Shown here piece after piece: positions 10,677 to 18,574 of a DNA stretch of 64,000 nt (its first letter is position 1; each line of letters opens with the position of its first letter). This DNA comes from Rhizopus arrhizus (taxonomy: Eukaryota; Mucoromycota; Mucoromycetes; Mucorales; Rhizopodaceae), in NCBI GenBank assembly GCA_024220505.1, contig JAKZZE010000014.1, positions 868,001 to 932,000 of the forward strand, in the 5' to 3' direction. Under the pieces are notes generated by a model. That model was given only the letters and a program-made list of their open reading frames with translations, was not told the origin of the DNA and searched no databases. The translations under genes were made by a program, and so were the position numbers.

Positions 10677-11979
10677 TTATTGATGCGATTTCATGTTTGC
10701 TATTTCATGTTCATTTTTATCAATTCCTAATAATGAATCCCCTGGTAATATTTTACTCTTGTTATTCTTTTCATTTAATTGGACATTACTAAACTCATTA
10801 AATAAGTAAAGAATATATATTCCATTATGACCCTTCTTACCTATACCAAGCACCACCAGCTAATGTTAATAGAATGCCCAATCCATTCATTGCAGTTATA
10901 CTTAAATCAAAAATAACTACAGCCAATACAATAGATAACACTTGCTTCACATTACCTGTCAAGCAGTATGCATTGTTATTCAAAATGCAAATATCATCCG
11001 CTTCACTTACCAGCTACTGTCATGGTTAATGCCGACGTTTTCTTGTTGGCCGTAAAACTAACAACATTTAAAAAGAAAGCAATCACACCGTTCAATAGCA
11101 GTGCACAGAATACAGAAAAGTTCATGTTTGTTCTATAATATTCCTGTACGAGTTCCATCTCTCCTGTCAAATAACTATAAAGCATCGTCTGAACAAAAGC
11201 TAAAGGAGACATGCGTAATAAAAGATCCAATGGATGAAGTTTAAGACGTCCAACTTGTACTCGATTGGTCACCACTGTCTTTAAGGCTGCTAATACAGTA
11301 CCTAATACAGTCAAGAAAAAACCCATGGCGGTATAATTGTAATCTCCAAAAGTCGCAAAAGCGACACCTGCAATAACCTAAAAGAACACATTGAATACGA
11401 TTGTTATTTTATCATTGCATGTGTTCTATTTACTGGGATTAAGGAAACATAGGTCATATTTGAGTATGTCTTTTTCAAACATAGCACATTCAACATGACA
11501 GTAAATACAGGTGTCATGGCACGAACAACTTGATGAAACTAGAAAAAGGTCAACTATCGCATATATACTAAAATTTTAAAAAAGGAGGTGAAACTTACTG
11601 GAACAGTAACAAGATTTCTTTTATAAAAAAAAAGATTAGCCCAAATGAATTAGATGATCTTTTGATGTTTTACTTACAAAGACACATTACTGATTGCAAT
11701 ATTAATTGTATATAAAACCGAGAACATGAGCATAACCATATTTTCTCTTTCACCCAATTTCGATGGTTTAAAAAGGTTCAACTTCCAAAAGATATACGAG
11801 CCGATAGTACCACATAAAGTATGAATAGCAGTTAAAGCCCAAGGAAAGGGGAACTGAAACATAGCCATAATAACTTTATTATATATAGTGAGACCCAAAT
11901 TTAAAAAGAAATAAAGAGCCAACCAAACCATTGAAGATTCTAAGCAAGCATTACTATTATCGGGTTTTAGTATTGCCAT
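10677..11979 (-). CDS. TPT-family (triose-phosphate/nucleotide-sugar) transporter
   Basis: Six phase-consistent exons (11979-11678, 11617-11599, 11538-11434, 11377-11011, 10955-10841, 10788-10677) give 339 aa, a normal length for the TPT/DUF250 branch of the drug/metabolite transporter superfamily (about ten helices). Family landmarks: YNKVIM after the first helix, AISNVSL, VTVPFHQVVRAMTPVFT spanning the 19-nt exon 2, KTVVTNRVQVG, and LTMTVAGNVKQVLSI near the end. Such proteins are Golgi/ER antiporters for nucleotide sugars or organic phosphates; the substrate cannot be read from the sequence. The C-terminal ~35 residues are hydrophilic and encoded by the last exon. Exon 2 is unusually small, but it is needed to keep the conserved motif in frame. 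Confidence 0.85.
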
Positions 11980-12075
11980 AGTTAAGGTGTTATTTATTAT
12001 ATCATCTAAAAAGAAGAAAGAAGAAAATAGAAATTTGTTTTAATAAATGGGATTTGTCTGCGTTTGAATTTAACT

Positions 12076-12079
<4 letters not shown>

Positions 12080-12112
<33 letters not shown>
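12080..12112. repeat. poly-T run (~33 nt)
   Basis: A mononucleotide run between the TPT gene and the next repeats. Comparable runs occur at ~4149-4181, 21499-21524 (A), 35869-35892 (A, PRP8 intron 1), 49996-50024 (A), 50890-50919 (A on +, in the Mit_KHE1 intron) and 61285-61317 (A). Confidence 0.8.
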
Positions 12113-12114
<2 letters not shown>

Positions 12115-12239
12115 AAAGCCAAAATTGATTGTGTACATGTAAACAAGTTTAAATTTATTATATTAGAAAGATCAAAGAGATAATTACTCCCCGAAAGACT
12201 TTTTACAAAAGGAAGAAGATACAGTATTCGCACTTCTAA

Positions 12240-12375
12240 TTCAGACAAATGATTTTTTTTCAGACCAATGAAAATTCGTTTTCAGACAAATCAAAAAAGA
12301 AAATTCGGACAAAATAAAACATTGTTTCAGACTAATTTGTTTTCTTTTCAGACACTTGTATTTTTTTTTCAGATT
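12240..12375 (+). repeat. array of TTTCAGAC-type motifs
   Basis: Six irregularly spaced copies of a TTTCAGAC[A/C/T]AAT-like motif lie in about 135 bp, some followed by AAAATTCG. They end immediately before a short open frame at 12381. They may be subterminal transposase-binding repeats of a degraded DNA transposon or a promoter array; no terminal inverted repeat was found. Confidence 0.5.
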
Positions 12376-12380
12376 ATAAT

Positions 12381-12524
12381 ATGAACGAACATTGTAGAAT
12401 AGCAAATGAAATTGTAATGAGTGACAACCGAGTCGAAGAGGTTTTTGAAGAAATGGACATTGATGAGGATCCTGCTTTTACGTATGGCAAACTACTGCTT
12501 TTAGCTGATGATACTTTTTATTAA
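12381..12524 (+). CDS. short acidic open frame, possible truncated first exon
   Basis: 47 codons from ATG, with an acidic block EEVFEEMDIDEDPAF followed by YGKLLLLADD. Acidic N-termini with MDIDEDP-like wording are common in mucoralean transposon-associated proteins, which suggests a leftover first exon of a mobile element whose remainder is gone. It ends 82 bases before the convergent stop of the PD-(D/E)XK-like gene. No function assigned. Confidence 0.25.
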   Translation: MNEHCRIANEIVMSDNRVEEVFEEMDIDEDPAFTYGKLLLLADDTFY

Positions 12525-12606
12525 AAACTAAAAAGTGAATAAATTACTTTACAATATGAGGGGAGCAATCATAGAATACATACGTGTAATACAGGAAGGT
12601 AAACCT

Positions 12607-13911
12607 TTAATGGCGAGGGCGGTAGAATGGATTTTCACGGTTCCTGTCTACTGATTTCTCCATAATTGCCTTGATTACCTTAGCATCTAAGGCGGGTTTA
12701 AATGATTCTTCGACACGGAATGCATTGCTAGTATAACATAATTTATGGATTACGTCTACAACATGGTACAATCTGTCAAGATAGGGTACAAGTTGAGGTA
12801 ATTCATCCAAGGAAAGGGGAAAGCGAATACAATCTAATTCTGCAACCATTAAAATATCTTCCATAGCCTCGCTGATGTTGAATTGAATGTTTGTTCCAAC
12901 GGCCATAATTTGAAACATATGCTTTCTGTTGAAATTAATAGTGCCAGCCTTTGAAAATGTGCATAGTCTGTGAAGATCCATATTTATTTTTCTATGGTTT
13001 TTGGTATGCTTGATCTGTTTTACTTCGAAATATCCAATCGCCATCAGATCATTCTCAACGACTCCATCCGGACGGTTTTTGTTTGGATCTGCGTCTGCAT
13101 CCAAAAAGCAATTCGTGTTCAACCACTTGAATATAAGCTGATCTTGATCACAGTCGAACAATTTTTGGAAGCAGGGTTGCAGGTATCTTGTGCAAAGTTC
13201 AAATTCTTTGCTTTCTTTCTTTTGGTTTGTAAGGGGAAGCAAGTCAACCATCGATTTGACACATTGTAACAACCTAATCATGATTTGATCTGTGCTGTCG
13301 ATAATCAGTGCTAATATTTTGCTTTCTGCTTGAATCCTTGACATTGTACCACGGTTCAGATCATTGGTAATATTCATTAAAGTCATCATTGTATCGATTG
13401 GAAATTTTTGATTCAGTTGGTTGAAACCAAAGGTATTGTACATATTTTGACGTATTGTCTCGATAGGCTCGTCGAAATAACTTTGCAATCCAGGATAAAA
13501 TAAATTTTTCTCAATGTACATTATATCAGAGAGTGCAAGTAAATGTTGCAAGTGTGTCTCGTAGGTAAGTGGAGCCTCCATTGATTCATATACGTCTCTC
13601 TTGAATCGTGACAAAGAATTTGAGTACTTATTTAGGCTGTGTACAGTTCTCATATCTTCGGCTATGATTGCTTTGGCATCCTCAAAACTAATTGTTTCAA
13701 TTCTTTCTACTGTGGTTACTGAAGAACTAGTATTGTCACTTTCTTGAGGTTGAGGAAGAGAATTTTTATAGTTCGATTGGCTCATTCCCAAATTTCTTTG
13801 CTTCCAGAAGTCTTTTGCAATTTTTGTCTTGCGCCACTCGTTGTAATCATCGTTTAACTTTTTTTTCAATATCTCATCCTCCACATAATCAATCACAGCT
13901 AAGAAGCGCAT
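12607..13911 (-). CDS. PD-(D/E)XK nuclease-like protein of a mucoralean family
   Basis: Single exon, 434 aa from the ATG at 13911. The frame is open further upstream, but those residues are read from the terminal repeat of a Tc1 element inserted 20 bp upstream, and the reconstructed pre-insertion sequence has an in-frame TAA just before. Mid-protein the sequence RPDGVVEN...GYFEVKQ fits the PD-x(n)-ExK core of the restriction-endonuclease-like fold, and a helix DLHRLCTFSKAG follows as in related fungal orphans. Before it lies a helical region of ~280 residues with an Asn/Ser/Gln-rich patch at ~45-65. Such proteins occur in many copies in Mucorales as I recall them. Function is unknown; a nuclease or nucleic-acid-binding role is inference from three motif residues. 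The Tc1 insertion may have displaced its promoter. Confidence 0.6.
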   Translation of the reverse strand: MRFLAVIDYVEDEILKKKLNDDYNEWRKTKIAKDFWKQRNLGMSQSNYKNSLPQPQESDNTSSSVTTVERIETISFEDAKAIIAEDMRTVHSLNKYSNSLSRFKRDVYESMEAPLTYETHLQHLLALSDIMYIEKNLFYPGLQSYFDEPIETIRQNMYNTFGFNQLNQKFPIDTMMTLMNITNDLNRGTMSRIQAESKILALIIDSTDQIMIRLLQCVKSMVDLLPLTNQKKESKEFELCTRYLQPCFQKLFDCDQDQLIFKWLNTNCFLDADADPNKNRPDGVVENDLMAIGYFEVKQIKHTKNHRKINMDLHRLCTFSKAGTINFNRKHMFQIMAVGTNIQFNISEAMEDILMVAELDCIRFPLSLDELPQLVPYLDRLYHVVDVIHKLCYTSNAFRVEESFKPALDAKVIKAIMEKSVDRNRENPFYRPRH

Positions 13912-13932
13912 TTGTGCTCTTCTTGTATCGTA

Positions 13933-15541
13933 CAGTCGTTCCACTCCCAATGTGAGGATTTTATAAAAAAAAATACGGACTTTCAAATAAAAATTGGGGG
14001 ACTTACCAAATAAAATTCACTGGTTGTTTGAAGTTCATTTCGTGGATTGTGAGAAAATCATTTCACACTCTATTTTAAATAAGCAATTATCAACTTGGTT
14101 CTTTGAATGTTGAATTATATTTTCAAGATATTGAATAGGAACTTCATTCGCAGCACCAACAATTCTTTCTTGTAGGGTTTCGGTATCTTTGAGCTTTTGA
14201 CGTCTAGCTTTAGGTTTAACTAATGCCCAAAATTGCTCGATGGGATTGAGCTCTGGCAAATATGGGGCAAGATACACACACTTATAGTCTTTATTTCTCT
14301 CATTGAGAATAGCTTCTATTTGTTTATGAATTGGTGCATTATCCATAATGAATTAATACCCTCTCATTTGGTCATACTTATCTAAAATATCCAAGGTTTC
14401 TCGCAAGAATCGCATGTAATGACCAGCTGTTGTGCCTTTTGGACCATCTTCATTAGAGGCTGCAGGATTTTTTCTTTTTTTACCCCCCTGTATCCTTCTT
14501 ATTTTTGGAGGTTGTTTTGGTACACAAATACTTAAGTTTATCACTCCTACAGAAGATATAGCACCAAGAATAGTATGAGAAGGTGCTTTTGTCGTAGGAG
14601 TGGTGGTCACTGCCATTTGTCCCCTAGGAGCCCAGGCTCTATTTGGTTTCAGATTAATATCAAAACCAGCTTCATCAATAAAAACGCAATTTTTGGAAAA
14701 ATCCATATCCGTATTGCTCTATTTGACGACCCAGTCATAACGGCTTTGGATATTATCCACGTTTGCTCTTGCCTCCGGCCAACATGTAGTTTGCTTCAAG
14801 CTAAGATTACAATCATCTCTCATAAACTTGTGTACTCTTGACTTTTTAATTTCGAGACCAGCAAATTTGTTTGTGAGCATGTCGACAGCATCCTGAATGT
14901 AAGCATTTGGATCATTGTCAAAAAATTCAATTAGACTTTGCTTATGCTCATCCTGCAACTTATTTTTAGGTCTGTTTTGACTATTTGTTTTCTTCTCAAG
15001 AGTAAAAGAATCTGGATCTTCTTGTAGCTTCTTCCACCAAGTGCGAGCAGTGCTTTCTTTGACAACAGCTTTTCGGGCAGCTGCAGCAATTGATATTACA
15101 TGTTGGATTTTGTAATAAAAAAAAGCTCTTTCGAGGCTAGCGTATATTCCATATACTTCTTTGATCGGCTGGCTCTTACATCCATGACGATGTCTTTGCT
15201 TTGTTCAGATTGTTTTTGATCCGTGAGTGCACTAGCCTTTTTTTCAAGGTACGAATCGAGATTAACCAATTGCCTTACAGCAAAAGGGTCTGGTTTCTCA
15301 TCCACAACGTCCATAGCTTCATGTCCAGCCTCATCAAAAATATTTCCTTGGCCATTTTCTTTCAGGAATACTAGTTTAGACATTTCACAGTTTTTTAAAA
15401 ATAAAGTGTGAAATGATTTTCTCACAATCCACGAAATGAACTTCAAACAACCAGTGAATTTTATTTGGTAAGTCCCCCAATTTTTATTTGAAAGTCCGTA
15501 TTTTTTTTTATAAAATCCTCACATTGGGAGTGGAACGACTG
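13933..15541. mobile_element. Tc1/mariner element with ~144 bp terminal inverted repeats
   Basis: The 1609 bp element begins CAGTCGTTCCACTCCC and ends with its exact complement. It is flanked by TA on both sides (13931-13932 and 15542-15543), the hallmark of Tc1/mariner target duplication. The terminal repeats (13933-14076 and 15397-15541) match with essentially no differences until the last few bases. It encodes a damaged transposase on the minus strand. It landed in the 5' region of the PD-(D/E)XK-like gene. Confidence 0.93.
14035..15383 (-). pseudogene. Tc1/mariner transposase, broken by two stops and a frameshift
   Basis: The N-terminal part holds helix-turn-helix segments (AAAARKAVVKESTARTWWKK; DAVDMLTNKFAGLEIKKSRV). 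The catalytic part carries all three acidic residues: Asp in CVFIDEAGFD, Asp in IMDNAPIH and Glu in PELNPIEQFW. Three lesions are visible: a one-base frameshift in a run of eight T near 15125, TAG where Trp is expected after RYDWVVK (~14715), and TAA between MRGY and FIMDNAPIH (~14350). The start is taken as the ATG at 15383, because the upstream Met lies in the terminal repeat. The C-terminus runs into the other repeat. Perfect repeats around a dead transposase suggest recent movement with enzyme supplied elsewhere. Confidence 0.88.
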
Positions 15542-15828
15542 TATTAATTAGTCACCCTTAAAAAGGGATGTTTTGAATATACAGATAAACAGATATTACA
15601 AGATGTTTCAAAAAAGAAATTAAGAATTTAAAAGTTCGTGGTGATTTTTTCTTCTTTTCACGTCAATCTCAGACTAATTTTATATTCTATTCATCAACTT
15701 ACTTTAATTATAACCAAAATAAAAATAGCATCTTTGTTGTGCTGATCAGTAAAAGTATGGGCTGTTTGAATAACAGAGCAATGCAAATGGTCTATTAATT
15801 TTTTTTTTTTTTTAAGAAAAAATGAATG

Positions 15829-16447
15829 TTACACTTTATTTTGACCCCAACTTGCTACACGAAATCTTCCTATTTGGTATTGAATATGCATTGGTATATT
15901 ATGTGGCCTAGTATTAATTTCAAAATTAAAGCTTCTGTTGCTATCATCTTCATCGTCATCATCATCACTGTCCTCATCGTCCTCATCGTCCTCATCATCA
16001 CTGTCTTCATCATCATCGTCTTCATCCTCTTCTTCCAACTCTTTCGCTTCAACATAATACTGACCATCAGGAACATCAGTCAACCATGCGAAAGCAAAAT
16101 CATCGTCACCTGTAGAGATTTGTTTACCAGTGAAATCTCCTAAAACTTTAACAAGGCTTTTTTTGAAATGAATACAGATATCAAGTGTTACTCTTATTTA
16201 CCTATCATCTGAAGCTGCATATAAACTGATTCGAACAGTAACATCATCATCATGAGAGATATCGTTTGCTATAAATTGTATAGTATCTCCTCGACTGTAA
16301 ATAGAGTTTTGAAGAGGAAATTCAAAATATGTTTTGTCTGCAAGGGCAAGTGAAGCAAGACAATTGAATAAAAACAGAAAAAGAAACTAAAAAGACGATT
16401 GATAAGTAAATCCAAGTGAAGAGTAATAGAAAGCTATATACCTTCAT
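15829..16447 (-). CDS. secreted protein with KNH-like domain and long Asp/Glu tail
   Basis: Three exons (16447-16442, 16386-16202, 16156-15829) give 172 aa. Exon 1 holds only the codons Met-Lys. Residues 1-18 are a signal peptide (hydrophobic, ending LALA). The next ~85 residues resemble the beta-sandwich Kre9/KNH-type domain of fungal secreted or GPI proteins (FEFPLQNSIYSRGDTIQF, then FAWLTDVPDGQYYVEAKE). A run of about 33 residues made almost only of Asp, Glu and Ser follows, then a 37-residue C-terminus ending RFRVASWGQNKV. There is no C-terminal hydrophobic GPI signal, so it is probably released or wall-associated. The exon 3 acceptor follows an A run (AAAAAAAG), but it is the only one found that keeps the frame. 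Confidence 0.6.
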
Positions 16448-16669
16448 CGATAGAGAATTGCAAAAAAAAAAAGAAAGAAATTATTTATTTTATATATAAA
16501 ACGTCATCTACTTCTCCCTTCTTTCTGGAGTTCATTTACTCCTGCTTTTTCGAAATAAAAACAAACAAAGAGGAGAAAAGCCCTAAGCTGCCCTTTATAT
16601 AATTTTATAAATTGAAATGTAGGAATTTAATAGATTTTGAGAAATTATAAACATTTTATATATAAAACT

Positions 16670-18323
16670 TTATTTACAATAATCAACAGACCAAGACCGT
16701 ATCATCTTTTTACTCTGTTCACCAAAGACATCAAACACCGTGTTATGTTCTAGATAGATTTCCTGTACAGGCAACAGCTTCCCATTATCCGCCCCTGGGA
16801 AAGCTGGTTTCACCCAAGGAGGTGGTGGTCCGACCGTCATGCGTTTTTCATCCAGAAAGCCTTCATATTCATCAAACACTGTATAATCAAACACTCTGAA
16901 CTTTTCCTCTAGCAATTTTAAATCTTGACTTTTCCGCCTATTCTGTTGTGTATCACTTGCTCTTCTTTTCTTCTTGTACAACCACCATCCCAGGACGCCA
17001 TCATCATTGTCGTCATGGTCGTTTGTTAGTTGTGTGACGATGTTAGTGATATCGTTCGTCGTTGGGGGTTTATAAAGAGGTATACATTGTTTAGAATCCA
17101 AATTGTACCAATCAATAGGTTTAAAAAATGGATGAGACATGATCTTGTGCCAACCAGATGTTATGCCGTGTCCCAATCTCTTTTTGGGATCTCTTTCTAG
17201 AAACTGCGTTTTTTTTTTTTTTCTATGAGCAAATATCCCTTGTCCATCTATTTTTTACTTACATTCTTTAAGGCAGATATACAATTGAATGAAGTATGTT
17301 TAGATTGAGGATAGGGTATTGGCTTGCATACTATGTATTGTTTTAATTCATCCATGCTATTACAGTGGGGCCATGGTCTCTGTTTAACTTAATTAGGTAT
17401 TGTGCATGTACAGACAAACGTAATTTTACTTTTTTATAAACACATTCATAAAACGTAACACCCACACACCACCAATCTATATCTTCATTGTATCCATTTC
17501 CTTTAAACATTTCTGGTGCTAGTATAAGAAGAGGTGAGTATTAGAAAAGAAGATGGAGTTGGTCATCATTTACCAAAATAAGCAGCTGTTCCAGATAAAG
17601 ACGTTAAAGGTTTATTTGAATGTATTTGTGAAGCAATATTAAAATCACTTAGATGAATATGTCCTTCTTGATCCATTAAAATATTATCTGGTTTAATGTC
17701 CCTATTGTTTATTTAATATAATTTTTTGTGTGCATGTAATAGATTATTACCTGTGTACGATGCCTTGTGAATGTAAATATTTAACTGCACACACAAGCTC
17801 TGATATCCAAAATTGAATTATATCTTCACTATTATCATTGTATGTTATATGAAACCTCAAATCACCAGCCATCCTATGATTGTAAATTAGCCTTCATAAT
17901 TCCTTTCATTCTTGATTTACTACATCAAGTCCATGGCCATGAATAATGAATGAGTGTCTTGAAATGCAAATCGCATATTACAAATCAATGGATGATCCAA
18001 GGCTTCTAATATCTTTCTTTCTCGAATCACATTATAGACTGCCTTCATATCAACACATTTCTTTTTATTAATCACTTTTAACGCGTATAATTTCTTTCTT
18101 TGAATATGCTGCACTTTATAAACCTACGCTATGTCATTAATTTTTTATTTTTATTTTTATTATTTTTTTACTTTGCAAAATGCTCCTTGACCAATGGATT
18201 TTATTATTTTGAATTGTGATAAATTCACTGTAATTTTGTTTAATTTCTTTCTTTCAAGGAAATAATAAGCTAACCTTCTTGTTGGGAATGATTGTTGCTT
18301 TCATCACTACAAGTATTACCCAT
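16670..18323 (-). CDS. YANK/STK32-type serine/threonine kinase, N-myristoylated
   Basis: Eight phase-consistent exons (first 18323-18275, last 17203-16670) give 431 aa. The N-terminus MGNTCS is a classic N-myristoylation signal with an adjacent Cys for palmitoylation, so membrane attachment is likely. Kinase motifs: GQGAFCK loop (29-35), ALKVINK with Lys51, HRDIKPDN (142-149), and SDFN (161-164) in place of DFG, then FAPEMF and DIDWW. The DFN triplet and the ending RLGHG..SGWHKIMSHPFFKPIDW match the AGC-related YANK (STK32) family. The C-terminal ~150 residues hold a poly-Asp/Asn patch and a PPPPWVKPAFPG motif. Substrate unknown. Same strand as HBS1, whose stop is 252 bp upstream. Confidence 0.88.
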
Positions 18324-18574
18324 ACTGTGTTTGAAAAGAAAAAAAGAAAAAGAAAAGCAAACAAAGCTGTATGAATATAAATACACTATATGCTTCTAAT
18401 CACATGACTTTTGAAACAACACTCGTCTGACAGACAGAAACACATTGACCTTCTTAAAGTAACACAGTTGTAATACACGGTTGATAATAATGACGTTTTA
18501 TTAATTAGATCTAGGATTCAAAGCTCAATATCTACACACGCACTACATGAGAACTTGATCATAAAGCAATTTAT

